Positions 47,966 to 57,119 of a stretch of 64,000 nt of DNA are shown in pieces (the first letter of the stretch is position 1; each line of letters begins with the position of its first letter). The stretch is from Catellatospora vulcania (GTDB taxonomy: Bacteria; Actinomycetota; Actinomycetes; Mycobacteriales; Micromonosporaceae). A model generated the notes under the pieces. That model was not told the DNA's origin. It did no database searches and saw only the letters and a list, made by a program, of their open reading frames with translations. The stretch spans positions 62,001 through 126,000 of the forward strand of contig NZ_WARX01000007.1 of assembly GCF_009720385.1 (NCBI RefSeq), given 5' to 3'. A program made the position numbers and the translations under genes.

Positions 47966-50950
47966 ATGCTGACAAGCCGCTTTACCGTGGTGCTGGCGGC
48001 GGCCGGCTATGGCAAGACGACAGCGGTCCGGTCCTGGCTCGGCAATGCCGAGCACACCTGGCTGAGCCCACCGACCTGGGATGGTCCATCGGCGACGGCA
48101 CCGATCGTCGTGATCGATGATCTGCACCTCGCGGCCGAGCTGCCCGTGCTGCGCCCGGCACCGACCACCCGGCTGGTGCTGCTGACCCGCCAGCCGCCCA
48201 CGCCGGCGATCCTGCGGTGGGCCGGCGGCGTTCCGGTCGAGGTCGGGCCGGGCAAGCTCGCCCTGTCACGGCAGCGCACGATTCGGCTGCTCCACCAGCG
48301 GTACGGCATCGCCGAGCCGGAAGCCACGCACGTGCACCAGCTGACGGCCGGCTGGCCGGCCCTGGTGCTGCTGGCCGGCGCGGCGCTGGCCGGCGACCGG
48401 GTCGGAACCGATCAGCTGGCCATGCCAGGCAACCCCATCGCGGAGTACGTCGACACCGAAGTGCTGGCCCCCCTGTCGACGGTCGCCCGGCGCCTGGTCA
48501 CGGACTGTGCCCGAATCGAGGCGGTCTCTCCCGAGATGGCCCGCGAGTTGGGCCACCGCGACGCCGAGCGGACCCTGGCCTGGCTGGCGCGGCTCGGCCT
48601 GGTCGTTCCGGCCACACCAGACCATCAGTGGCACCGGCTGGTGCCGCTGCTCGCCGCAGTGGTCCGCGCCCAGCACCCGCCCCGGCGGCGGGTGCTCCGG
48701 GTGGCCGCCGATTGGCATGTCCAGCACGGCCGGTCCGCCGAAGCCCTGCGCCTGCATCTGGCCGCCGACGACCCCGACAGCTGTGCGGCGCTGCTCAGCG
48801 GGTCCGGCAGCGCGTTGCTCGCAGGCGGGGCGGCCGTGGACGTCGCCGCCACGATCCGGTCCCTGCCCGCCGGCTACCGCAACGAACGGCTCACCCTGCT
48901 GCTCGGCGAGGCCCTGGCGATCACCGGTGACACCGCTGCCGCCGTAGACACCTACGCGACACTCGACGACGGCTCCGAGGAGCTGCCGGCCGGGTTCGCG
49001 TGGCGATACGGCGCCGCCCTGTACTACGCGGGCACCGCTGGCGACGCCCTGGCCGTCCTTCGCCGCGGCCGGCTCACCGGCGCCGATTCGGCCGACGAGG
49101 CGCAACTGCTGGCCTGGACCGCTGCGGCGCACTGGCTGGCCGGCGACGCCGCCGCGAGCCGGGAGGCCGCGCACCGCGCGCATCGGACGGCTGAGGCGAC
49201 CGGGGATCCCCGGGCCCGCTCGGCGGCGTACGTGGCGCTGGCTCTGGTAGCCAATCTCGACGGCGGCCAGGCTGTCCTGCACACCCACTACGAGCGGGCC
49301 CTCGCCCTGGCCGAGACCGCCGGTGACGTGGTGCAGGCGATCCGGATCCGGACGAACCTGGCCGTCGCGCTGGAACGCGAGGCGCGGTACGCCGACGCGC
49401 TCGCGGTGCTGACCCCGGCGGTGACCGACGCCGACCGGATCGGGCACACCGCCAACCTGGCCCTCGCGCTCGGTAACCTGGCCAGCCTGCTGTCCCAGCT
49501 CGGCAGACTGGACGAGGCGGTCACGACCTATGAGCGCTGCGTGGCCGCGTACCAGAAAATGGGTTCCAGAAAGGTCTCCTACCCGCTGTCGGGACTCGGC
49601 ATCCTGTATCGCCTACGTGGCCGGACCAGCCAGGCGCTGGCCGCCTTCGAGGAAGCCGCCCGCATCGCGGCCGAGGACGAGAACCGGCTGGGCCTGATCC
49701 CGGCCCTGGCCGGCCTGGCCCGTACCCTCGCCGCCGAAGACCCCGACCGGGCAACCGAACACGCCGCCCGGGCGCTGAAACTCGCGACCGGCCCGCTGCT
49801 CTGTCCGGCCCAGCTCGCGCACGGCTGGGTGGCGCTGGCCGCCGGTGATCTCGCCACCGCCGTCGACTGGGCCCAGCACGCGGCTGCGGCCGCCCGGGCA
49901 CACCGCGACGCCGGCGGCCTCGCCGAGGCCCTGGAACTGCGCGGCGCGGCCAGCACCGACCCCCGCGAGGCCCGCCAGGCGTACTGCGAGGCGCTGGCCA
50001 TCCACCGCGACGCCGGCGCCGAGGTCCACGCGGACCTGGTCCGGGTCGCGCTCGGCCGACTGCCCGGCGCGGCAGCCGACGTGCAGTCGCGGGCCCGCCT
50101 CGCCGCCGGCCGGCTCGCCGAACTGCACGTGGTGGTGCCGGATGCGGACGGTCCGGTGGTGCAGATCCGGGCGATGGGCCAGTTCCGGGTGGTGGTCGAC
50201 GGCGAGCCGGTGCCGGCCGCGAGCTGGCAGTCCCGCAAGGCCCGCGACCTGCTCCGGATCCTGATCACCCGCCGCGGTCGCCCGACGTCCCGGGAGGAAC
50301 TCGCCGAACTGCTCTGGGAACCCACCCCGGACGAGGCCGACAAGGTCGGCCACCGGCTGGCCGCACTGCTGTCCATCCTCCGAGGCGTCCTCGACCCGGG
50401 CCGACGGGCCGCCACCGACCACTTCATCACCGCCGATGCCACCAACCTCGCACTCAACCTCGACCGGCTGGTGATCGACGTGGAGTCCTTCCTCGACGAC
50501 GCCCGGCACGGCCTGCGCCTGCACGCCCGCGGGGCATCCGACCAGGCCGGCCCGCTGCTCCGGGCCGCCGAGGCCAGCTACGCCGAAGTGTTCGCCGGGG
50601 ACCCTTACGACACCTGGTTGCAGGCGCTGCGGGAGGAGGCCCGCGCGGTGTACCTGCACGTGACCCGGGTCCTCGCCGAGCTGAGCCGCCGGGCCGGGGA
50701 CTGCGATGACGCGGTGCGCTACCTGCTCCGGATTCTCAGCCACGACCCCTACGACGAGCAGTCCCACCGCGATCTGGTGACCGTGCACCTGGACGCGGGC
50801 CGGTACGGCGAGGCCCGCCGGGGGTACGACCGGTACGCGGCGGCCATGGCCGAGCTGGGCCTGCCCGCGCCGGCCGCTTTGGCATCATCGGCAGCGGTGC
50901 TGGCCCGCAACAGCATCGTGGCGGTGTCGGGGCACAGCCGTTCGGAGTGA
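47966..50950 (+). CDS. ATPase-TPR-BTAD (SARP-type) transcriptional regulator
   Basis: About 994 residues. The P-loop AAAGYGKTTAVRSWL near residue 15 and the Walker B APIVVIDDLHL define an STAND/MalT-like NTPase. TPR-like helices fill about 250-690 (RYADALAVLTPAVTDADRIG; GRLDEAVTTYERCVAAYQKM). The C-terminus has the OmpR-type winged helix (ARDLLRILITRRGRPTSREE) followed by a bacterial transcriptional activator (BTAD) domain (AVYLHVTRVLAELSRRAGDCDDA; DPYDEQSHRDLVTVHLDAG). The order differs from AfsR-type SARPs, where the DNA-binding domain is first. I favour the ATG at 47966 (AGGGGGAAG just upstream); longer starts reach 47864. It probably controls the divergent lectin gene. Confidence 0.88.
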   Translation: MLTSRFTVVLAAAGYGKTTAVRSWLGNAEHTWLSPPTWDGPSATAPIVVIDDLHLAAELPVLRPAPTTRLVLLTRQPPTPAILRWAGGVPVEVGPGKLALSRQRTIRLLHQRYGIAEPEATHVHQLTAGWPALVLLAGAALAGDRVGTDQLAMPGNPIAEYVDTEVLAPLSTVARRLVTDCARIEAVSPEMARELGHRDAERTLAWLARLGLVVPATPDHQWHRLVPLLAAVVRAQHPPRRRVLRVAADWHVQHGRSAEALRLHLAADDPDSCAALLSGSGSALLAGGAAVDVAATIRSLPAGYRNERLTLLLGEALAITGDTAAAVDTYATLDDGSEELPAGFAWRYGAALYYAGTAGDALAVLRRGRLTGADSADEAQLLAWTAAAHWLAGDAAASREAAHRAHRTAEATGDPRARSAAYVALALVANLDGGQAVLHTHYERALALAETAGDVVQAIRIRTNLAVALEREARYADALAVLTPAVTDADRIGHTANLALALGNLASLLSQLGRLDEAVTTYERCVAAYQKMGSRKVSYPLSGLGILYRLRGRTSQALAAFEEAARIAAEDENRLGLIPALAGLARTLAAEDPDRATEHAARALKLATGPLLCPAQLAHGWVALAAGDLATAVDWAQHAAAAARAHRDAGGLAEALELRGAASTDPREARQAYCEALAIHRDAGAEVHADLVRVALGRLPGAAADVQSRARLAAGRLAELHVVVPDADGPVVQIRAMGQFRVVVDGEPVPAASWQSRKARDLLRILITRRGRPTSREELAELLWEPTPDEADKVGHRLAALLSILRGVLDPGRRAATDHFITADATNLALNLDRLVIDVESFLDDARHGLRLHARGASDQAGPLLRAAEASYAEVFAGDPYDTWLQALREEARAVYLHVTRVLAELSRRAGDCDDAVRYLLRILSHDPYDEQSHRDLVTVHLDAGRYGEARRGYDRYAAAMAELGLPAPAALASSAAVLARNSIVAVSGHSRSE

Positions 50951-51016
50951 ATCCACCGCACGGCCGTAGGACTGCGTGGCTGCGCTCCAGTCGCCGGTGA
51001 ACGCAGCGAGTTCGGC

Positions 51017-51054
51017 GATGCCCCGACTACGATGCCCCGACTACGATGCCCCGA
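51017..51054 (+). repeat. 14-bp tandem repeat at a start codon
   Basis: GATGCCCCGACTAC twice (51017, 51031) and a partial third GATGCCCCGA (51045) that runs into the ATG of the AAC(3)-like gene. Copy number would move or change the translation start region. Confidence 0.85.
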
Positions 51055-51869
51055 TGGATCAGACCATGCCGTACACCACCGCCACGCTCGCCGCCGACCT
51101 GCGTGAGCTGGGCCTGTCGTCCGGTGACGTGGTGCTGCTGCACGCGTCGCTCAAGAGCGTCGGGTTCACGGCCGGTGGCACGCACGCCGTCGTGCAGGCG
51201 TTCCTGGACGTGCTCGGTCCGGACGGCACCCTGGTCGTGCCGACCCACACCCCGGACAACACCGACCCGGCGGTATGGCAGCACCCGCCGGTGCCCGAGG
51301 CGTGGTGGCCGGTGATCCGCGAGCAGACCCCGGGCTTCGACCCGGCGCGCACCCCCAGCCGCTGGATGGGCGCGCTCGCCGAGGCGGTCCGCACCTGGCC
51401 GGGCGCGAGACGCAGCGACCACCCGCAGGTGTCCTTCGCCGCGCTCGGCCGGCACGCCGCGGACATCGTCGCCGAACACGTGCTCGACGACGCGCTGGGC
51501 GAGCGCTCACCGCTGGGCGCGGTGTACCGCCTCGACGGCAAGGTGCTGCTGCTGGGCTGCGGGCACGACTCGAACACGTCGTTGCACCTGGCCGAATGCC
51601 GACAGCAGCAGCCGCCGATGATGCGCACCGGCTCGTCGGTGCGGCGGCCGGACGGCACCAGCCACTGGGTCACCTGGACCGAGGTGGACCCGGACGAGAG
51701 CGACTTCACGCAGCTCGGCGAGGATTTCGAGGCCACCGGCGCGATGCGGGTCGGCCCGGTGGGCGGGGCGGTGGCACGGCTGGGACGGCAGCGCGCGCTC
51801 GTCGACTTCGCGACCGGCTGGATGGCCGAGCACCGCGTCGGCGCGAACGAATCGGCTGCTCATTCCTGA
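51054..51869 (+). CDS. AAC(3)-family N-acetyltransferase
   Basis: 271 residues of the antibiotic acetyltransferase (AAC(3)) family: DVVLLHASLKSVGFTAGG, LVVPTHTPDNTDP, GALAEAVRTWPGARRSDHPQVSFAALG and VLLLGCGHDSNTSLHLAE. The HPQVSFAA and GHDSNTSLHLAE motifs are those of enzymes that acetylate the 3-amino group of 2-deoxystreptamine drugs, though many chromosomal copies act on other amines. The ATG at 51054 is the last base of a tandem repeat; a second ATG at 51066 is also possible. Confidence 0.92.
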   Translation: MDQTMPYTTATLAADLRELGLSSGDVVLLHASLKSVGFTAGGTHAVVQAFLDVLGPDGTLVVPTHTPDNTDPAVWQHPPVPEAWWPVIREQTPGFDPARTPSRWMGALAEAVRTWPGARRSDHPQVSFAALGRHAADIVAEHVLDDALGERSPLGAVYRLDGKVLLLGCGHDSNTSLHLAECRQQQPPMMRTGSSVRRPDGTSHWVTWTEVDPDESDFTQLGEDFEATGAMRVGPVGGAVARLGRQRALVDFATGWMAEHRVGANESAAHS

Positions 51870-51922
51870 TTGGGCATACCCTTTTCTCAGGCCGCCGGTG
51901 AGGTCGCGGCTCAGGGGAGGGG

Positions 51923-53851
51923 ATGACTGTGTCCGCACCGTCCGATGCCGCCACCGTGACCGCCGTCGAGACGACACCCGCGACCGGCTCAGTGCTGCCG
52001 CAGATGCGGACCATGTGGTGGGAGCACGGGATGCGCGCCCGTGCCGACGCCGGGCTGCGCACCCTGGCCCAGGCGCTGCCGCGGCTGGTCGGCACCGCGC
52101 TGCGCATCGCCTGGCGCGCCGACCGGGTCCGCACGGCGATCGTGCTGTCCTGCACGGTGCTGGCCGGGGTCATGTCGACCGCGGGTCTGCTCGCCACGCA
52201 GCAGGTGCTGGTCGGCCTGTTCTCCGCCGCGCCGACGCCGGACCGGGTGGCCACGGCGCTGCCCGCCCTGATCGTGCTGGCCGGGGCTGCGGCGCTGCGC
52301 GCGGGCATGGGCATCGCCACCGGGTACGCCCTCAACGGCTTGACGCCGCGGGTGGACCGGGCGGTGCAGCGGCAGCTGTTCGAGGCGACGACGGCGGTGC
52401 GGCTGGACGCGTTCGACGAGGACGCGTTCGCCGACGACATGGAACGTGCCGCGCGCGGCATGGAGTCGGTGATCGGCCTGGTCAACGCGATGATGGCGCT
52501 GGCCGCGGGCACGATCGGGGTGCTGGCGGTGGCGGTGGCGCTGGTCGTCGTGCACCCGCTGCTGCTGGGCGCGATGCTGCTGGCGACGGTGCCCAACGCG
52601 TGGGCGGCGCTGAAGGCCGGGCACCTGGAGTACCAGACGTACCTGGCCGGGTCGGTGCGGCGACGCCGGATGTGGATCCTGAACCGGCTGATGGCCGACC
52701 GGATGACCGCGGCGGAGCTGCGCGCGTACGGGCTGCGCGGGTTCCTGCTCGGCCAGTACGACACGGTCATGGAGACCGAGACGCGGATCCAGCTCGACCT
52801 GGCCCGCCGCGTCACCACGACCAACGCGCTCGGCGCGCTGGCGGGCGGCCTCGCCACGGGTGCGGTGTACGGGCTGCTCGGCTGGCTGCTGCTGGACGGC
52901 GCGATCCCGCTGTCGGCCGCGGCCACCGCCGTGATCGCGCTCCAGGCCGCCCGGCACTCGCTGGCCACGGTGACGTACCAGGTCGACTCGCTGTACATGG
53001 AGGGGCGGCACTTCGACGACTACACCGAGTTCATGGAGCGGGCGAAGACACACGTGCCCGCCGCGGACGGTGTCCTGCCCGCGGGGGAGCTGGAGACGTT
53101 GGAGGTCGACGCGGTCAGCCTGAGCTATCCCGACCGGGACGCCCCCGCGGTCGACGGGGTGTCGCTGGCCGTGCACGCCGGGCAGACGGTGGCGTTCGTG
53201 GGGGAGAACGGCTCCGGCAAGACCACCCTGGCCGCGGTCATCGCCGCGCTGCGCGAGCCGTCGGCGGGCACGGTGTCCTGGAACGGTGTGCCGTTCGCCG
53301 AGCTGGACGCCGACCAGCTGCGCGCCCGCATCACGGTGGTGTCGCAGGACTACTGGAAGTGGCCGTTCACCGCCGAGGTGAACATCCGCCTCGGCGAGGC
53401 GGGGGCTCCGGTGGAGCGCGAGCGCATCGAGGCGGCGGCGCGCCGCGCGGTGGCCCACGACATGATCGTGCAGTTGCCGTTCGGGTACGACACGCTGCTG
53501 GACCGCACCTTCGCCGACGGGCAGGACCTGTCCGGCGGGCAGTGGCAGCGCATCACCGCGGCGCGCGGCTTCCTGCGCGACGCGGACCTGCTCATCATGG
53601 ACGAGCCGTCCTCGGCGCTGGACCCGCGCGCCGAGGACGCCCTGTTCCAGGCGATCCGGGACCGGCAGGGCCGGCGGACCACCATCCTCATCACGCACCG
53701 GCTGGCCAACGTACGCCACGCCGACGTCATCCACGTGCTGCACGAGGGACGGCTCGTGCAGTCAGGCCGCCACGACGAGCTGATGGCGGCGGGCGGGCGT
53801 TATGCGGAGCTGTTCACGCTCCAGGCCCACGGCTACCTCGCCGCCGGGTGA
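51923..53851 (+). CDS. ABC transporter, fused permease-ATPase (exporter)
   Basis: 642 residues. A six-helix permease (about 65-345) is followed by an ATPase: Walker A AFVGENGSGKTTLAAVIAAL (about 427), Q-loop VVSQDYWKWPFT, signature DLSGGQWQRITAARGF (about 536), Walker B DLLIMDEPSSALDP (about 557) and H-loop ILITHRLANV. This half-transporter exporter type works as a homodimer. The WKWP-type Q-loop is seen in lantibiotic- and peptide-type exporters, but no precursor peptide gene is visible here. ATG at 51923 with GGGGAGGGG just upstream. Confidence 0.95.
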   Translation: MTVSAPSDAATVTAVETTPATGSVLPQMRTMWWEHGMRARADAGLRTLAQALPRLVGTALRIAWRADRVRTAIVLSCTVLAGVMSTAGLLATQQVLVGLFSAAPTPDRVATALPALIVLAGAAALRAGMGIATGYALNGLTPRVDRAVQRQLFEATTAVRLDAFDEDAFADDMERAARGMESVIGLVNAMMALAAGTIGVLAVAVALVVVHPLLLGAMLLATVPNAWAALKAGHLEYQTYLAGSVRRRRMWILNRLMADRMTAAELRAYGLRGFLLGQYDTVMETETRIQLDLARRVTTTNALGALAGGLATGAVYGLLGWLLLDGAIPLSAAATAVIALQAARHSLATVTYQVDSLYMEGRHFDDYTEFMERAKTHVPAADGVLPAGELETLEVDAVSLSYPDRDAPAVDGVSLAVHAGQTVAFVGENGSGKTTLAAVIAALREPSAGTVSWNGVPFAELDADQLRARITVVSQDYWKWPFTAEVNIRLGEAGAPVERERIEAAARRAVAHDMIVQLPFGYDTLLDRTFADGQDLSGGQWQRITAARGFLRDADLLIMDEPSSALDPRAEDALFQAIRDRQGRRTTILITHRLANVRHADVIHVLHEGRLVQSGRHDELMAAGGRYAELFTLQAHGYLAAG

Positions 53852-53866
53852 CGCCGTCGGGCGGGC

Positions 53867-54418
53867 TCAGGCCGCCGACCCGTAGCCGTGTGCCTTGATC
53901 CGCTGTGCGGCGTGCTCGTAGACGGCGGGGTCGGCCGCCGGCAGCGTGCCCAGGCCGTCGACATACCGGTTGTACATGCAGAACGCCGCCGCGATGAGCA
54001 CCGTGTCGTGCACCTCCAGGTCGTCGGCGCCCTCGGCGCGGGCGGCGTCGACCAGCGCCGCGGTCACCTTGCGGCCGTCCTGCTGCACGGCGGCCGCGAT
54101 CCGCAGCAGCGCCCGCATTTTCGGGCTGATGTCGGCGCTGTCGAGGTCCGCGCGGACCTGCTGCACCAGCGTCATACCGGCGTCGAAGTGCGCGGCGGCG
54201 AAGGCCGAGTGCGACGAGCAGCAGAACACGCACTCGTTGAGCCCGGACACGTAGGCCGCGATCAGCTCCCGCTCGCCCGCGCTCAGCGTCGGGTGCGGGG
54301 CGTGCAGCAGCGCCTCGGCCAGCGCGTTGAGCGGACCCGCGGTCTCCGGCCGGAACCGCATCGGGCCGTTGATGCCGGGGAACATCCGCTCGTCCACGCC
54401 CAGGTCGATGTGTGCCAT
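53867..54418 (-). CDS. AhpD-like carboxymuconolactone decarboxylase family protein
   Basis: 183 residues, all-helical. The AhpD core is ALLHAPHPTLSAGERELIAAYVSGLNECVFCCSSHSAFA, with the redox C-x-x-C (CVFC) and a following His. A second half reads MRALLRIAAAVQQDGRKVTAAL and DTVLIAAAFCMYNRYVDGLG. This matches the uncharacterised peroxidase-related branch that reduces peroxides. ATG at 54418 has GAGGAGAACCCCG upstream. It is convergent with the ABC exporter. Confidence 0.92.
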   Translation of the reverse strand: MAHIDLGVDERMFPGINGPMRFRPETAGPLNALAEALLHAPHPTLSAGERELIAAYVSGLNECVFCCSSHSAFAAAHFDAGMTLVQQVRADLDSADISPKMRALLRIAAAVQQDGRKVTAALVDAARAEGADDLEVHDTVLIAAAFCMYNRYVDGLGTLPAADPAVYEHAAQRIKAHGYGSAA

Positions 54419-54635
54419 CGGGGTTCTCCTCGGTGCTCGGTCTCGGGGCCGGCGACGGCACAGCCCTCCGGCATTCTCCCGGCCGGGCCCGGTGGCGCGC
54501 TTCTTCGATGTTGCTCTTCTGGCGTCCGGGCGCGCCGCGATCCGTCCCGAGCCGGGCACCTGCCCGGATGCCCGGCGGACGGGTTGCGCATTTTCGGCGC
54601 TGGCCCCGGCCCGGTCGCGCTGCCACGCTGGCGTC

Positions 54636-55802
54636 ATGTCCGATGTGGAGCTTATGGGCGATCAGGCGGGGCGGCTGGCCGCGACGATGGTGGCGCAGCT
54701 GCGCGAGCTGGTCGAGTGCGAGTCGCCGCCGGGCGCGCTGCCGCAGCTGGGCGCCTGTGCAGACCTGCTGGCTGCCTGGGGCACGGCGGTGCTGGGCCGC
54801 CCGCCCCGCCGGGTGGTCCGCGACGGGCTGCCGCACCTGCTGTGGGCGGCCGAGGACCAGCGGGTGCTGCTGCTGGGCCACTACGACACGGTGTGGCCGG
54901 CCGGCACCGTCGAGCAGTGGCCGTTCACGGTGCGCGGTCCCATCGCGACCGGGCCGGGGGTGTGCGACATGAAGTCCGGCATCGTGCAGATGCTCACGGC
55001 CCTGTCGCTGCTGCCCGACACCTCGCGGGTCGGCCTGTTGCTGACCTGCGACGAGGAGACCGGCTCGGTCACGTCCCGCTCGCTCATCGAGCAGCAGGCG
55101 CTGCGCTCCCGGGCAGTGCTGGTCGGCGAGCCCAGCACCGAGGACGGAGCGCTGAAGGTGGCCCGCAAGGGCGGCTCGATGTACCGCATCGCGGTGCGCG
55201 GCCGCGCCGCCCACGCGGGCGTGGAACCGCACCGCGGCGTCAACGCCGCCGTGGAACTGGCCCATCAGGTGCTGGCCGTGCGCTCGTTCGCGGCCGGCGA
55301 CACCAGCGTCACCCCGACGGTCCTGTCCGCGGGCACGATGACCAACCAGGTTCCGGAGTCGGCGGTGTTCTGCGTCGACGTGCGTGCCTGGACCCGCGAC
55401 GAGCTGGAACGGGTGGACCGCCTGGTGCGTGCCATGACCCCGCTGCTGCCGGAGGCCGTGCTCACCGTCGGCGGCGGTCTCAACCGCTACCCGCTGCCCG
55501 AACAGGTCGCCCTGCCGCTGCTGGACCTGGCCCGGCAGGCCGGACGCCGGCTCGGCCTGGCCGAGCTGCGCGGCGCGCACGCCCCCGGCGCGTCCGACGC
55601 CAACTTCACCGGATCGCTGGGGGTGGCCACCCTCGACGGCCTCGGCGGCGTCGGCGGCGGCTCCCACGCGCGCAGCGAGTGGGTCGACGTGTCCCAGATG
55701 CCGGCGCGGGCAGCGCTGCTGGCCGGGTTGGTCGCCGCCGTGCTGGAGCAGCCGCGCGGCCGGTCCCGGCGCGCGGCCGCCACGGGCGCCGCCACTGGAT
55801 GA
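54636..55802 (+). CDS. M20 family metallopeptidase (carboxypeptidase G2/ArgE-like)
   Basis: 388 residues with the M20 zinc-site set: LLLGHYDTVWP (His, Asp), GVCDMKSGIVQ, LTCDEETGSVTSR (Glu-Glu), LVGEPSTEDG and the dimerisation domain RGRAAHAGVEPHRGVNAAVELAH. GGGSHARSEWVDV supplies the last His. The layout matches glutamate carboxypeptidase-type enzymes that cleave a C-terminal Glu or acyl group. ATG at 54636 is chosen by domain fit; the longer upstream frame is not convincing. Next on the same strand is a GCS2-type ligase. Confidence 0.93.
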   Translation: MSDVELMGDQAGRLAATMVAQLRELVECESPPGALPQLGACADLLAAWGTAVLGRPPRRVVRDGLPHLLWAAEDQRVLLLGHYDTVWPAGTVEQWPFTVRGPIATGPGVCDMKSGIVQMLTALSLLPDTSRVGLLLTCDEETGSVTSRSLIEQQALRSRAVLVGEPSTEDGALKVARKGGSMYRIAVRGRAAHAGVEPHRGVNAAVELAHQVLAVRSFAAGDTSVTPTVLSAGTMTNQVPESAVFCVDVRAWTRDELERVDRLVRAMTPLLPEAVLTVGGGLNRYPLPEQVALPLLDLARQAGRRLGLAELRGAHAPGASDANFTGSLGVATLDGLGGVGGGSHARSEWVDVSQMPARAALLAGLVAAVLEQPRGRSRRAAATGAATG

Positions 55803-55917
55803 TCCGTCCACATCGGTGTGTCGAAGGCCGGGTCGGCCTGCTCGCGGGCGACCGGCCGGTACGCTCCGGGCGGCCGTGTCGTGCGGCCCCGACCCGAAGC
55901 CGGAGGCGACGACCGCC

Positions 55918-57033
55918 ATGTCTGTGACCACTCTGCCGAGCGCGGCACCGCCCCGTTTCGGCGTGGAGGAGGAGTTCCTCGTCGTCGACGCGGTGACCCG
56001 CGTCCCGGCGCCCCGCGCGGCCGAGGTCGTCGAGAAGGCGTCGGCGACGCTGGGCGCCCGGGTGTCCGGTGAGATCACCACGTTGCAGCTGGAGACCCGG
56101 ACCGATCCGTGCACCACGCTGGCGGAGCTGGCAGGCCAGCTGCGGCAGGCCCGCCGGGTGGCCGCGGCCGCCGCGGAGGCGACCGGGTTGCGGCTGATGT
56201 CCGCCGGCTCTGCGGCCGTCGCCGGTCCCGTCCCGCCGCCGATGACCACCGGACCCCGCCAGAGCCGAGGCATCGCCGCGTTCCGTGGCCTGCACGACGA
56301 GCTGGCCATCTGCGCCCTGCACGTGCACGTCGAGCTGCCTGACCGCGACCTGGCCGTCGCCGTGTCCAACCACCTGCGGCCCCACTTGCCGGTCCTGCTG
56401 ACGCTGACCGCGAACTCGCCGTTCTGGGCCGATCGCGACACCGGGTACGCCAGCTGGCGCACCATGACCTGGCCGCGCTGGCCGGTGGCGGGTCCGCCAC
56501 CGCGCTTCGACTCCGCCGCCCACTACGACCAGGTGGTCGACACCCTGCAGGAGGCCGGTGCGCTGGTCGACCGGGGCACCGTCTTCTGGGACGTGCGCCC
56601 CTCGGCCGCCCACCCGACGCTGGAGATCCGGGTCGCCGACGCGGCGCTGACCGCAGACGAGGCGGTGCTCTACGCGGTGCTGGTCCGGGCTCTGGTGACC
56701 CACCTGTCGGCGGCCGCCGGGCGCGGCGAACCCGCCCCCGACGTCCCCGGCGAGCTGCTGCGCGCCGCGTACTGGCGGGCGGCCCGCGACGGTCTGGACG
56801 GCGAGGGCCTGGACCTGGCCACCGGACGGCTGCGCCCGGCCGCGGACCTGGCCCGCGCGCTGGTGGCCCTGGTCGAGCCGCAGCTGCGCGCCAACGGCGA
56901 GCACGAGCACGTCACGGCGGCCCTGGACCGCCTGCTGGCCGACGGGTCCGGCGCGCGCCGCCAGCGCTCGGCCGCGGTGCACGGCGGCCTGGCCGGGGTC
57001 GTGGACTACGTCGCCGAGCAGACGGTGCGCTGA
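55918..57033 (+). CDS. GCS2-type carboxylate-amine ligase (YbdK/EgtA-like)
   Basis: 371 residues of the glutamate-cysteine-ligase 2 family: RFGVEEEFLVVDAVTRVPAP (metal-binding Glu residues), GEITTLQLETRTDPCTT, LHVHVELPDRDLAVAVSN, LLTLTANSPFWADRDTGYAS and FWDVRPSAAHPTLEIRVAD. It forms an amide bond between a glutamate gamma-carboxyl group and an amine, often cysteine. Actinobacterial members may serve ergothioneine or other thiol pathways; no egt genes are nearby. ATG at 55918. Confidence 0.93.
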   Translation: MSVTTLPSAAPPRFGVEEEFLVVDAVTRVPAPRAAEVVEKASATLGARVSGEITTLQLETRTDPCTTLAELAGQLRQARRVAAAAAEATGLRLMSAGSAAVAGPVPPPMTTGPRQSRGIAAFRGLHDELAICALHVHVELPDRDLAVAVSNHLRPHLPVLLTLTANSPFWADRDTGYASWRTMTWPRWPVAGPPPRFDSAAHYDQVVDTLQEAGALVDRGTVFWDVRPSAAHPTLEIRVADAALTADEAVLYAVLVRALVTHLSAAAGRGEPAPDVPGELLRAAYWRAARDGLDGEGLDLATGRLRPAADLARALVALVEPQLRANGEHEHVTAALDRLLADGSGARRQRSAAVHGGLAGVVDYVAEQTVR

Positions 57034-57119
57034 CCCGGAACTGGGCAATCCGGCGTAAGCGCGGCCCGTGGTCGGTGGGCGATGCTGGAACGGCAGCGAT
57101 CCGACCCCGGGAGGCCCCC

